From Curtobacterium citreum (GTDB taxonomy: Bacteria; Actinomycetota; Actinomycetes; Actinomycetales; Microbacteriaceae): a stretch of 64,000 nucleotides of DNA. A program made the position numbers and the translations under genes. Positions within the stretch are counted from its first letter, which is position 1. Every line of letters begins with the position of its first letter. Of the stretch, positions 49,469 through 57,721 are shown piece after piece. Below the pieces are notes generated by a model. That model saw nothing but the letters and a program-made list of their open reading frames with translations, was not told where the DNA came from and made no database searches. The stretch spans positions 2,728,001 to 2,792,000 of the forward strand of contig NZ_VFMQ01000001.1 of assembly GCF_006715175.1 (NCBI RefSeq), read 5' to 3'.

Positions 49469-50281
49469 ATGACCGCGGCCCTCACCATCGCCTTCGTCCC
49501 GGGGGTCTCCCCCGCGAAGTGGGTCCGGGTCTGGCGGGAACGCTTCCCGGACGCCACCCTCGGCCTGCTCCCGATCGGCCACGACGGGGTCGACGAGGCC
49601 CTCGCCGGCGAGGCCGACATGGCCTTCGCGCGGATGCCCGTCGGCGTACACCTGAACGCCATCCCGCTCTGGACCGAGACGGCCGTCGTCGCGATGCCGA
49701 AGGACGCGCCCCTCGCCGCCTCCGACGTCGTCTCCGACACCGACCTGGCCGACGTGCACGTCGTCGACGCCGGTCCGGTCCCCGCCGACGTCGCCGCGGT
49801 GCTCGACCTGGTCGAGGCGAACGTCGGCGTCGCGGTGCTCCCGCAGTCGCTCTTCCGCGCCGCGAGCCGGAAGGACCTGGTCGCTCGCCCACTGGCGGAC
49901 GCCGCGGGGACCCGGATCGCGCTCGTCTGGCGGGACGCGGACGCGTCCGAGACGACGGAGGAGTTCATCGGCGTGGTGCGTGGGCGGACCGCCAACAGTT
50001 CGCGTGCTGCGCAGGACCGGCCAGGAGGCACTCCGGACGCCGACGACGACGGCTCGCGTGGGTCGCGGGGTGGCTCCGGCACGGGTCGGGCCGGCACGGG
50101 TGGGCGCGGCGGAGGGCGCGGCTCGGGCACCGGGAGCGGCGGCGGCAAGGCCACCGCGAAGCAGGCGTCCGGCGGCAAGGCCGGGGGCAAGGGCGCGCGG
50201 AAGCCCCGCGGGACCGGCCGACCGGGCACACAGCGGCTCGGGAACGGCAAGCCGAAGCGCGGCTCCAAGGGGAACCGGTGA
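49469..50281 (+). CDS. LysR substrate-binding domain protein without DNA-binding domain
   Basis: A 270-residue protein. Residues 3-170 are a LysR-type effector domain (TIAFVPGVSPAKWVRVWRER, LWTETAVVAMPKDAPLAASD, NVGVAVLPQSLF), but the usual N-terminal helix-turn-helix is absent. A tail of about 90 residues rich in Gly, Lys, Arg and Ser follows. The ATG at 49469 was chosen because TATGCT (49456-49461) is the -10 box, and that box contains the earlier ATG. Its stop overlaps the GNAT start (GTGA). The pair with DUF5997 is conserved in actinobacteria. Confidence 0.88.
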   Translation: MTAALTIAFVPGVSPAKWVRVWRERFPDATLGLLPIGHDGVDEALAGEADMAFARMPVGVHLNAIPLWTETAVVAMPKDAPLAASDVVSDTDLADVHVVDAGPVPADVAAVLDLVEANVGVAVLPQSLFRAASRKDLVARPLADAAGTRIALVWRDADASETTEEFIGVVRGRTANSSRAAQDRPGGTPDADDDGSRGSRGGSGTGRAGTGGRGGGRGSGTGSGGGKATAKQASGGKAGGKGARKPRGTGRPGTQRLGNGKPKRGSKGNR

Positions 50282-50748
50282 CCGGGACGCAGCTCGTCCC
50301 GATGCCGGCGGACCGGATCCCGGGGTGGCTGGACCGCACGATGGCCGAGTACGTCGCGTCCCGCATGCGCTCCGGCGAGACCCGCGAGCAGGCCGAGGCG
50401 AACAAGCAGAAGTCGCTCGACCAGTGGTTCCCGGGCGGCGCTCCCCTGCCGGAGCACTTCGTGTGGGACGTGGTCGACGACGCCGGAGACGTGGCCGGGT
50501 ACCTCTGGATCGGACCGTTCTCGGTCGGCAGCGCGGAGTGGTGGGTGTTCGACGTCGAGGTCGACGAGGAGCACCGGCGGCGCGGGCACGCCCGACGGGC
50601 GCTCGAGGCCGGGCAGCGGGTCGCCCGTGAGCACGGCGCGACGTCGATCGGCCTGAACGTCTTCGGCTACAACACCGGGGCGCAGGACCTGTACGCGCAG
50701 CTCGGGTACCGCGTCACCGCGACGCAGATGCAGCTCCCGCTGGACTGA
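50278..50748 (+). CDS. GNAT family N-acetyltransferase
   Basis: A 156-residue acetyltransferase with an N-terminal helical part (RTMAEYVASRMRSGETREQA), the Gcn5 fold with the acetyl-CoA loop VDEEHRRRGHARRALEAGQR, and GLNVFGYNTGAQDLYAQLGY at the C-terminus. Acceptor unknown. The GTG start overlaps the preceding stop by 4 bases. It converges on the DJ-1 gene with a 4-base gap. Confidence 0.9.
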   Translation: MTGTQLVPMPADRIPGWLDRTMAEYVASRMRSGETREQAEANKQKSLDQWFPGGAPLPEHFVWDVVDDAGDVAGYLWIGPFSVGSAEWWVFDVEVDEEHRRRGHARRALEAGQRVAREHGATSIGLNVFGYNTGAQDLYAQLGYRVTATQMQLPLD

Positions 50749-50752
50749 ACCG

Positions 50753-51472
50753 TCAGGGCAGCACCGCTGCGGCAGCCTGCGCGACGCGGGCACCCCGACG
50801 TGCCTCGGTGTCGGCGCGGGCCGCGGTGACCACCAGGGCGTCCGCGCGGAGGGCCGACCCGGCCTCGAACGGCGGCTGCGGGTCGTACTCGAGCTGCAGC
50901 TGGATCCGCTCGGCGACGGGCTGCCCGGCGAGCTCCGCCGCAAGCCACAGCGCCATGTCGATCCCGGCGCTCACCCCGGCCGCGGTCACGACGGAGCCGT
51001 CGGTCACGACCCGCTCCGGCACCGGTTCGGCGCCGAACGCCTCGAGCAGGGGCGCCGACGCCCAGTGCGTCGTCGCCCGCTTCCCCGCGAGGAGCCCGGC
51101 GGCCCCGAGCACGAACGCTCCCGTGCACACCGAGACCACCCAGGTGGCACGCTCGGCCTGCCGTCGGACGAACGCCACCACCGCGGGGTCGAGCATCGCG
51201 TCGAAGGCGCCGTCCCCGCCCGGGACGACGAGCACGTCGGCGTCGGCGGCGGTCTCGAGGGTCCGGGTCGGGACGACGGCGAACCCGCAGTCGGTGGCGA
51301 CCGGGTCGAGCGTCGCGGCGACGTACTCGGCCCGGGCACCCGGCACGCGGGTGAGGACCTGCGCCGGGCCGGTCAGGTCGAGCTGCGTCACCGGGGGGAA
51401 CAGCAGGAACGCGATCCGTACCTCGGCCGGGTCGTGCCCGCGCTCGGCGTCCGGTGTCGTGTCGGCGTCCAT
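50753..51472 (-). CDS. DJ-1/PfpI family protein
   Basis: A 239-residue single-domain protein of the amidase-1-like DJ-1/PfpI group. The nucleophile elbow is VVSVCTGAFVLGAAGLLAGK (Cys), with VLVVPGGDGAFDA ahead of it. A helix-rich extension ends ...AQAAAAVLP. Members include AraC-coupled amidohydrolase-like proteins and isonitrile hydratases; no specific function is assigned. TAGGGT (51479-51484) is 6 bases before the ATG. Confidence 0.9.
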   Translation of the reverse strand: MDADTTPDAERGHDPAEVRIAFLLFPPVTQLDLTGPAQVLTRVPGARAEYVAATLDPVATDCGFAVVPTRTLETAADADVLVVPGGDGAFDAMLDPAVVAFVRRQAERATWVVSVCTGAFVLGAAGLLAGKRATTHWASAPLLEAFGAEPVPERVVTDGSVVTAAGVSAGIDMALWLAAELAGQPVAERIQLQLEYDPQPPFEAGSALRADALVVTAARADTEARRGARVAQAAAAVLP

Positions 51473-51530
51473 GCCGCGACCCTAGCCCCGGCGGGTCGGG
51501 TCGGGTCGTTCCGCTCGGTGCCGGTCCCGC

Positions 51531-52169
51531 TCAGGCCCAGACGCCGGAGGTCCCGCGGCGGTGGCTGCCGAGCAGGTGCGTGTCGACGATGCCGAGCGCC
51601 TCCATCAGGGCGTGCATCGTGGTCGGTCCGACGAACGCGAACCCGCGCTTCCGCAGGGCCTTCGACAGGGCGACGGACTCGGGGCTCGTGGTCGGCACCT
51701 CGGCGGCGGTCCGGGGCGCCGGGGTGGCGTCGGGGCGGAAGGACCACACGAGGTCCGCCAGACCGCCGTCCGCGCGGAGGGCGACCGTGGCGTTCGCGTT
51801 GGTGATGGTCGCCCGGATCTTCGCCTGGTTCCGCACGATGCCGGCGTCGGCCATCAGTCGTGCGACGTCGTCCTCGTCGAAGCGCGCGACCGTGTCCGGG
51901 TCGAAGTCCGCGAAGGCTGCGCGGAACGCCGGACGCTTCGCCAGGATCGTGCGCCAGGAGAGCCCGGACTGGAACGCCTCGAGCGAGAGGCGCTCGAACA
52001 CCCCACGCTCGTCGTGCACGGGCATCCCCCACTCGGTGTCGTAGTAGTCGCGGAGCATCGCGTCGGTGGCGGCCCACACCGGGCGGGCGAGACCGTCCTC
52101 CCCCGTGACGAGGTCGGTCGTCGCGGTCGTGCGTTCGTCGGCGGGCGGGGCCACGGGTTCGTCGGTCAC
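51531..52169 (-). CDS. tag: DNA-3-methyladenine glycosylase I, cysteine-free variant
   Basis: Excises 3-methyladenine. The 212-residue protein has DAMLRDYYDTEWGMPVHDER, LSLEAFQSGLSWRTILAKRP with the catalytic Glu, and the C-terminal RKRGFAFVGPTTMHALMEAL. The E. coli enzyme binds zinc through Cys and His at both ends; here the N-terminal Cys position reads RPVWA and the C-terminal one DTHLLGSHRRG, and there is no cysteine in the whole protein. An extra 28-residue N-terminus is present. GTG start. Confidence 0.92.
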   Translation of the reverse strand: MTDEPVAPPADERTTATTDLVTGEDGLARPVWAATDAMLRDYYDTEWGMPVHDERGVFERLSLEAFQSGLSWRTILAKRPAFRAAFADFDPDTVARFDEDDVARLMADAGIVRNQAKIRATITNANATVALRADGGLADLVWSFRPDATPAPRTAAEVPTTSPESVALSKALRKRGFAFVGPTTMHALMEALGIVDTHLLGSHRRGTSGVWA

Positions 52170-52206
52170 CCTGCCATCTTGGCGGCCGGCACCGACGACG
52201 TCGGGA

Positions 52207-52623
52207 CTACTCGGCCGGCGGGCCGTCCGTCATCGCCTGCTCGTCCATCCAGACGTACTCCCAGCGGTGCCCGTCCGGGTCCGTGAAGCTCCGCTGGTAC
52301 ATGAAGCCGAGGTCCATCTCCGGCCGGTCCTCGTTCCCGCCGCTCATCACGGCCGCGTCGACGATGCGGTGCACCTCGTCCTTCGACGCGGCGCTCAGGG
52401 AGTTGATCACCTCGATCGTCCCCGGGTCCGCGATCGTCTTGTCGGTGAACTCCTGGAACTTCGCGTGCGTGAGCAGCATCACGTACACGGTGTCGCTCAC
52501 CACGACGCACGCGGCGGTCTCGTCCGTGAAGTCCGGGTTGATCGAGTAGCCGAGCGCCTCGTAGAACCCGGTCGCCCGGGCGAGGTCGGTCACGGGCAGG
52601 TTGATGAACACCATCGTGGGCAT
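52207..52623 (-). CDS. VOC family (glyoxalase-like) protein
   Basis: A 138-residue protein of two beta-alpha-beta-beta-beta modules: MVFINLPVTDLARATGFYEA, LGYSINPDFTDETAACVVVS and, near the end, RSFTDPDGHRWEYVWMD. These fit the glyoxalase/VOC extradiol group close to the YaeR/PhnB-like proteins. Metal ligands are not all evident. Substrate unknown. AAGGAG lies 5 bases before the ATG. Confidence 0.9.
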   Translation of the reverse strand: MPTMVFINLPVTDLARATGFYEALGYSINPDFTDETAACVVVSDTVYVMLLTHAKFQEFTDKTIADPGTIEVINSLSAASKDEVHRIVDAAVMSGGNEDRPEMDLGFMYQRSFTDPDGHRWEYVWMDEQAMTDGPPAE

Positions 52624-52721
52624 GGGGACTCCTTCGTCGAGGTCGAACCTCTCGCAGTACCGGACCACGCGCAACCATCCTTCACGACCGGTACCAACGT
52701 GGAACGCAATATGCTACCGAG

Positions 52722-53252
52722 ATGCGCACCGCCTTCGTCGACGAATCCGAGCCGGGCGGCGGTCTCGACCACACGACGTACCTGATGGCCGCCGTCATCG
52801 TCGCGATCAGCGATCGTCAGGCGGCACGAACAGCGATCCTCGCCGCGACGCCACGTCGGATGCGCAAGCTGCACTGGTACGAGGCCCTCCCGGCACAGCG
52901 GGTCTCGTGGCTCGATCTCCTGCGTCACGCAGTCGAGGTCCTGGTCATCCGGTACGACGGCCCGGTTGCCCGGGTGGAACGCAGGCGACGACACTGCCTG
53001 GAACGCCTGGTGTGGGAGCTCGAACAGCGGCACGTCGGCGAAGTCGTGTTCGAGACACGAGGACCGGCACGCGATCGCGACGACCGGTCGATGTTGCGGG
53101 CACTGCGCGACCGCGGCATCGGACGGGCCGTCCGGTACGAGCATGCGCACGCCTCCGACGAGACGCTCCTGGCGCTGGCGGACCTCGCCTGTGGCGCGCA
53201 CAGCGCGGGACTCGATCACGGGAGGCCGAGCGCGACCGTCGTCGTCCCGTGA
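52722..53252 (+). CDS. DUF3800-like protein
   Basis: A 176-residue protein starting MRTAFVDESEPGGGLDHTTY, then LHWYEALPAQRVSWLDLLRH and EVVFETRGPARDRDDRSMLR, with an acidic start and HWY motif reminiscent of DUF3800 proteins, which resemble RNase H-like enzymes and often sit near mobile or defence genes. The neighbours show no transposase or defence gene. TATGCT (52710-52715) lies 6 bases before the ATG. Its codon use is less GC3-biased than the flanking genes by eye. Confidence 0.65.
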   Translation: MRTAFVDESEPGGGLDHTTYLMAAVIVAISDRQAARTAILAATPRRMRKLHWYEALPAQRVSWLDLLRHAVEVLVIRYDGPVARVERRRRHCLERLVWELEQRHVGEVVFETRGPARDRDDRSMLRALRDRGIGRAVRYEHAHASDETLLALADLACGAHSAGLDHGRPSATVVVP

Positions 53253-53274
53253 AGACCGATCTCGATGGCGGGTC

Positions 53275-53306
53275 CCTGAACAGCGCGGATCCTGAACAGC
53301 GCGGAT
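53275..53306. repeat. 16-bp tandem duplication
   Basis: CCTGAACAGCGCGGAT is repeated twice without spacer right after the DUF3800-like gene. It is the only such duplication noticed in this 337-base gap, which otherwise holds a half element and a terminator. Confidence 0.75.
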
Positions 53307-53440
53307 CCCCGGGCCCGCGCTGGCTGCAGGACATCCGGGGATCGCTTCCGGCCGAGAGCACCCGACCGACATGTCAATGTTAGGCGCGGAGCGCAGCGTG
53401 CGTCAATCGCGCGAAGCACGACGTGGCCCGCGCGCCGGAA

Positions 53441-53460
53441 CCGCACCGTGCCTCCAGGCC
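53441..53460. repeat. half palindromic element
   Basis: CCGCACCGTGCCTCCAGGCC carries one arm of the dispersed element, with the CCAGGCC variant. No opposite arm is seen within 40 bases. It lies between the two convergent genes flanking the gap. Confidence 0.6.
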
Positions 53461-53516
53461 GTCGCCGCAACCATCTCCGCGACGCGACGCAGTCCGACCC
53501 GCTGGACCGAGCGAGG

Positions 53517-53557
53517 ACGGGCGTGCCCGGTCGGGTGATCCGACCGGGCACGCCCGT
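53517..53557. terminator. perfect terminator between convergent genes
   Basis: ACGGGCGTGCCCGGTCGG and its complement pair over 18 bases with loop GTGAT, 33 bases from the stop of the minus-strand gene. It can serve both directions. Confidence 0.85.
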
Positions 53558-53589
53558 TCCTGCCTGGTGCGCCGTGGCGCTCCCCCGGG

Positions 53590-53916
53590 TCAGACCGCGT
53601 CGCGGCCCTCGCCGGCGGCGCGCTGGTCCGCCTCGGACTCGGCCTGGCCGATGATGTCCTCCGCGGGGACCGGGTTGAGGCGGTCCCAGAGGAAGAAGAG
53701 CAGGCCGCCGACGAGCAGCGACAGGCCCACCCACAGGTTGATGTGGATGCCGCCGGTCTTCTGCGGGTCGGTGTCCCAGTGCACGATCCCGACGATCGTG
53801 GTGATCACGCCGTAGAGCACGAACAGTCCGCCGAGGATGCGGCGCAGGTCGAGTCGACGGGTGGAGCGGACGAGGGCGACCTGCTCCTCGGTCAGCGTGG
53901 TGGTGTCGTCACGCAT
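53590..53916 (-). CDS. small membrane protein linked to the symporter
   Basis: A 108-residue protein with two hydrophobic helices (ILGGLFVLYGVITTIVGIVH and INLWVGLSLLVGGLLFFLW) after a charged N-terminus (TLTEEQVALVRSTRRLDLRR) and before an acidic tail. It starts 24 bases after the symporter stop and is thus co-transcribed. Small membrane proteins of this kind often accompany SSS transporters; a role as accessory subunit is inferred only from position. Confidence 0.78.
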   Translation of the reverse strand: MRDDTTTLTEEQVALVRSTRRLDLRRILGGLFVLYGVITTIVGIVHWDTDPQKTGGIHINLWVGLSLLVGGLLFFLWDRLNPVPAEDIIGQAESEADQRAAGEGRDAV

Positions 53917-53940
53917 GGTGGTACTCCTTCGGGTCCGGGC

Positions 53941-55611
53941 CTAGAGGAACGGCAGGTAGAGGGCGACGCAGAGCACCAGGGCGACGGTGCCGAGCAGGGC
54001 GGGCGAGCGGTACCAGGCGGTGTCGGTCGCGACGGCCCCGGCGGTCATGTCGATCTTGCCGACGCCGTAGACCAGGCCGCCGAGCTCCGAGACGTCCTTC
54101 GGCTTCGTCGCGAGCGAGACGAGCACACCGACGACGAGCACCGTGACGAACGAGATGATCGCGCCGTACATCGTCTCCGCGGTCGCGGTGGAGAACAGCT
54201 CCGGGTTCACCAGGTACGCGATCCAGGTGATGGTCGGCGTGACGATGCCGAGGACGTAGCCCCACAGTGCGCCCTGCGTGGTCATCCGCTTCCACAGCAG
54301 GCCGAGGATGAAGACGCCGAACAGCGGTGCGTTGAAGAACGAGAACAGCGTCTGCATGTACGTCATGATGTTGCCGGCCTGCGCTGCGAGGAACGCCGTG
54401 CCGATGCCGACGACCACGCCGACGACCGTGACCCAGCGGCCGGTCTGCAGGTAGTGCAGGTCGGGCATGTTCGGCTTGATGTAGCGCTGCCAGATGTCGT
54501 ACGTGAAGACGGTGTTGAAGGACGACACGTTGGCCGCCATGCCCGCCATGAACGAGGCGAGGAGGCCCGTCACCGCGATGCCGAGCACGCCCGTCGGCAG
54601 GTACATCTGGATGAGCTTCGGGATCGCGTCGTTGTAGGTCAGCTCCCCCGAGGCGAACTGGTTGCCGACGACCGCCGCGGCGATGAGGCCCGGGATGACG
54701 ACGATGAACGGGATGAAGAGCTTCGGGATCGCGGCGATGAGCGGCGTCCGTCGGGCGGCCGACATGTTCTTCGCCGAGAACGCGCGCTGCACCTCGGTGA
54801 AGTTCGTCGTCCAGTAGCCGAAGGACAGGACGAAGCCCAGGCCGAGCACGATCGCGAGCCAGTTCGCGCCGATCGGGTTGGTGACGTCGCCGATGCCGGT
54901 CCCGGCCCAGGTCTGCAGGTGCCGCACGCCCTGGGTCTGCTCGATGGCCTCGGTCAGGCCGCTCCACCCGCCGACGCGGTGCAGACCGACGATCGTCAGC
55001 GGCACGAGGCCGGCGATGATCACGAAGAACTGCATGACCTCGTTGTAGATGGCGCTGCTCAGGCCGCCGAGGGTGATGTAGGCGAGCACGAACGCGGCGG
55101 ACACCAGGATGGCGAGCCACTCCGGCCAGCCGAGCATCGCCTCGATGACGATGGCCATCGCGTAGAGGTTGATGCCGGCGATCAGGACGTTCGACACCGC
55201 GAAGGCGATGGCGTTGACGAGGTGCGGGGCCTTGCCGAAGCGGCGGAGCATGAACTCCGGGACGCTCCGGACCTTCGAGCCGTAGTAGAAGGGCATCATC
55301 ACGAGGCCGAGGAACACCATCGCCGGCACCGCACCGATGAGGTAGTAGTGCAGCGTCGCCATGCCGATCTGGGCACCGTTCGCGGCCATGCCCAGGATCT
55401 CGGTCGCGCCGAGGTTCGCGGACACGAAGGCCAGACCGGTGATCCACGCGGGCATGGACCGTCCCGACAGGAAGAAGTCCATGCTCGTGCGCACCTGCCG
55501 CCTGGCGGTGAACCCGATGCCGATCACCACCGCGAAGTACACGATGATCATCAAGTAGTCGACCCAGCCCAGTTCGAGCCGGATCCCGTTGGTCGCCGCA
55601 GCGAGGACCAT
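53941..55611 (-). CDS. SSS family sodium:solute symporter
   Basis: A 556-residue, 13-14-helix sodium-coupled transporter of the SLC5/SSS family: VDYLMIIVYFAVVIGIGFTA, ARRQVRTSMDFFLSGRSMPA, LGATEILGMAANGAQIGMAT and LLASFMAGMAANVSSFNTVF, with the Ser/Thr sodium site in the last. Similarity is to the sugar and myo-inositol group, but the substrate is not proven. GGAG is 6 bases before the ATG. A dyad GTTGC-AGTCG-GCAAC (around 55626-55642) lies just upstream and may be an operator. Confidence 0.92.
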   Translation of the reverse strand: MVLAAATNGIRLELGWVDYLMIIVYFAVVIGIGFTARRQVRTSMDFFLSGRSMPAWITGLAFVSANLGATEILGMAANGAQIGMATLHYYLIGAVPAMVFLGLVMMPFYYGSKVRSVPEFMLRRFGKAPHLVNAIAFAVSNVLIAGINLYAMAIVIEAMLGWPEWLAILVSAAFVLAYITLGGLSSAIYNEVMQFFVIIAGLVPLTIVGLHRVGGWSGLTEAIEQTQGVRHLQTWAGTGIGDVTNPIGANWLAIVLGLGFVLSFGYWTTNFTEVQRAFSAKNMSAARRTPLIAAIPKLFIPFIVVIPGLIAAAVVGNQFASGELTYNDAIPKLIQMYLPTGVLGIAVTGLLASFMAGMAANVSSFNTVFTYDIWQRYIKPNMPDLHYLQTGRWVTVVGVVVGIGTAFLAAQAGNIMTYMQTLFSFFNAPLFGVFILGLLWKRMTTQGALWGYVLGIVTPTITWIAYLVNPELFSTATAETMYGAIISFVTVLVVGVLVSLATKPKDVSELGGLVYGVGKIDMTAGAVATDTAWYRSPALLGTVALVLCVALYLPFL

Positions 55612-55748
55612 GCGATCTCCACATCCATGTGTTGCAGTCGGCAACTGCGCCGACACGGACGGAGACGTTACACCGCGATGTGACCGTTCACACAGCCAGC
55701 GCATGCGTGGCCGTGTCGCCGTGCGTCCCGCTCGGTATGCTCTCCCCC

Positions 55749-56216
55749 ATGAGCGAGCCGGCCACCGACACCACGACACGCCCGCGGCGGATCCTCGTCC
55801 TGAACGGGCCGAACCTGGACATCCTCGGGCGACGGGACGCGACGCAGTACGGCACCGTGACACTCGCAGAGATCGAGGCGATCGTGCACACCGAGGCGGC
55901 CGTGCACGAGCTCGAGGCGGACTTCCGTCAGACCAACCGTGAGGGCGAGCTGGTCGAGTGGCTGCACGAGGCACTCGACGACTTCGCCGGCGTCGTGATC
56001 AACCCCGCCGCCTACGCGCACACCTCCGTCGCACTGCACGACGCGGTCGAGGCGCTCGACGTCCCCGTCGTCGAGGTGCACCTGTCGAACACGTGGAAGC
56101 GCGAACCCTTCCGGCACGTCGACCACGTGGCCACCGCGGCGACGGCCGTGATCGCCGGCGCGGGCGCCGACGGCTACCGCCTCGCGGTCGCGCACGTCGC
56201 GACCCTGCTCGGCTGA
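55749..56216 (+). CDS. aroQ: 3-dehydroquinate dehydratase, type II
   Basis: Dehydrates 3-dehydroquinate in the shikimate pathway. The 155-residue protein has the type II features: ILVLNGPNLDILGRRDATQYG with the catalytic tyrosine, HELEADFRQTNREGELVEWL, VINPAAYAHTSVALHDA and VVEVHLSNTWKREPFRH. TATGCT (55736-55741) is 7 bases before the ATG, implying a leaderless mRNA. Monocistronic and followed by the palindromic element. Confidence 0.95.
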   Translation: MSEPATDTTTRPRRILVLNGPNLDILGRRDATQYGTVTLAEIEAIVHTEAAVHELEADFRQTNREGELVEWLHEALDDFAGVVINPAAYAHTSVALHDAVEALDVPVVEVHLSNTWKREPFRHVDHVATAATAVIAGAGADGYRLAVAHVATLLG

Positions 56217-56224
56217 GCCGCACC

Positions 56225-56266
56225 GGACAGGAGGCTCGTGGCGGGCCCGCCACGCGCCTCCCGTCC
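56225..56266. repeat. palindromic element copy 6
   Basis: GGACAGGAGGCTCGTGGCGGG abuts CCCGCCACGCGCCTCCCGTCC, 21-bp arms with two mismatches and no loop. It lies 8 bases past the aroQ stop and between convergent genes. Confidence 0.88.
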
Positions 56267-56439
56267 GCCCGCGCGCCGCGTGACGCGCACAGCCTGCTTC
56301 CCCGAGGTGCCGAGATCTCGGCATCTCGACGGACGTTCCGGGATTCTGTGACACCTCGACGCCGCGTCAGCGGCGAGTTGCGGCACCTCGCCGAAGCCGA
56401 GCCGGGCAGGTCGGCGCGGTCGCGCCGCGCGCTGCGTGT

Positions 56440-57036
56440 CTAGAAGTCGGCGGGGCGGCGGACGTCGGCCAGGCCCGCCGTGGCGAAGCCGCCGCGGATG
56501 ATCGGCAGCGCCCGCCGGACGGCCTGGTCGATGCGGAGCTCGAGGTCGACGCTGCTGATGTCGTAGCCGCCCTCGCGCTTGGTGAAGTCGCGCTCGTTGC
56601 CGAACACGCCGAGCGGCAGGGTCGTGGACTGGAAGAAGCCGAACAACGGCCGCATCTGGTGCTCGACGAGGAGCGCGTGCCGGTCACTGCCGCCGGTGGC
56701 CGTGAGCAGCACCGGGGTGTCGACGAGGTCGTACTGCCCGACCCAGTCGAAGAAGAGCTTGAAGGCCCCGGAGTACGCCGCGCGGAACGCCGGGCTGCCG
56801 ACCACGAGCACGTCCGCGGCCTCGACCGTCTCGAGCGCCCGACGTGTCCGGTCCGACATCGCCTCGCGTGAGGACGCTGCGCCGAGGTCGGCGAGCAGGG
56901 GCCCGATCTCCACCGTCTCGGTCCGGGCGTCCTCGATCTCCTCCCCGAGCCGTGCGACCGTGGCGGCCACCAGGGTGGACGTCCGGGACGGGTCGGAGGG
57001 GCTGCCACTGACGCCGACGACGAGTTCTCCGCTCAT
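56440..57036 (-). CDS. NAD(P)H-dependent FMN reductase
   Basis: A 198-residue flavodoxin-fold reductase: LVVGVSGSPSDPSRTSTLVA is the phosphate-binding loop, ADVLVVGSPAFRAAYSGAFK binds the isoalloxazine ring, and LLTATGGSDRHALLVEHQMR is the family's third signature. It is close to MsuE/SsuE-type FMN reductases that feed alkanesulfonate monooxygenases, but no such gene is near. Confidence 0.92.
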   Translation of the reverse strand: MSGELVVGVSGSPSDPSRTSTLVAATVARLGEEIEDARTETVEIGPLLADLGAASSREAMSDRTRRALETVEAADVLVVGSPAFRAAYSGAFKLFFDWVGQYDLVDTPVLLTATGGSDRHALLVEHQMRPLFGFFQSTTLPLGVFGNERDFTKREGGYDISSVDLELRIDQAVRRALPIIRGGFATAGLADVRRPADF

Positions 57037-57123
57037 GCGGTCGATGCTCACACGCCCGCTCCGCGCCCGCCCGGGTGTGACGACTTGTGTCGCGCTCCAG
57101 CACCCGCGCGTACCGTCGCGGGG

Positions 57124-57588
57124 ATGCAGACGTTCCTGCCCTACGCCGACTTCCGGGCCTCCGCCGAGGTGCTCGACGACAAGCGACTCGGGAAGCAGCG
57201 GGTCGAGACGCTGCAGGTCATGCGCGCCCTGACGCTGCCGGACTACGGCTGGCAGCACCACCCCGTCGTCGCGATGTGGCGCGGGTACCGGCCGGCACTG
57301 ATGGCGTACCAGGACGCGACGTGCCGGGTGTGGCTCGAGCGTGGGCACGCCGACACGTGCCTGGGCAAGACGCTCGTCGACCTCGCCCGTGTGCCGGAGG
57401 ACCTGGCGGCGTACGAGCGCGGCGACTTCCCGGTGCCCGCCTGGAACCACGACCCCGCGGTGCACGAGTCGCACCGGTCGAAGCTCGTGCAGAAGGCTCC
57501 GGAGCACTACCGCCCGCTGTTCCCCGACGTGCCGGACGACCTGGAGTACGTCTGGCCGGGGACGACGCCGCCCCCGTCCGCGGACTGA
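57124..57588 (+). CDS. Pyr_excise-type protein (MSMEG_6728 family)
   Basis: A 154-residue protein: MQTFLPYADFRASAEVLDDK, RLGKQRVETLQVMRAL, PVVAMWRGYRPALMAYQDAT and ESHRSKLVQKAPEHYRPLF. This matches the family annotated as pyrimidine-dimer glycosylase-like (related to T4 endonuclease V), widespread in actinobacteria; the activity of this branch is not proven. TACCGT (57111-57116) is 7 bases before the ATG. Located close to aroQ and a reductase but convergent with the next gene. Confidence 0.85.
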   Translation: MQTFLPYADFRASAEVLDDKRLGKQRVETLQVMRALTLPDYGWQHHPVVAMWRGYRPALMAYQDATCRVWLERGHADTCLGKTLVDLARVPEDLAAYERGDFPVPAWNHDPAVHESHRSKLVQKAPEHYRPLFPDVPDDLEYVWPGTTPPPSAD

Positions 57589-57721
57589 CAGGGGGTGCGG
57601 CGCCGGTCAGGGTCCGGCGCCGCGTCCACGGCGGGGGCGGCGCTGCAGGGTCCGACGACAGGGGGACGTCGTGCCCTGCTCCGGACGCGGTCAGGGGTCC
57701 TGCGTCCGGGGTTCGGGTGGT

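Noticed and set aside
52722..53600. Idea of a defence or mobile island around the DUF3800-like gene
   Set aside because: Neighbours are housekeeping-like genes; no transposase, integrase, toxin or restriction gene is present.
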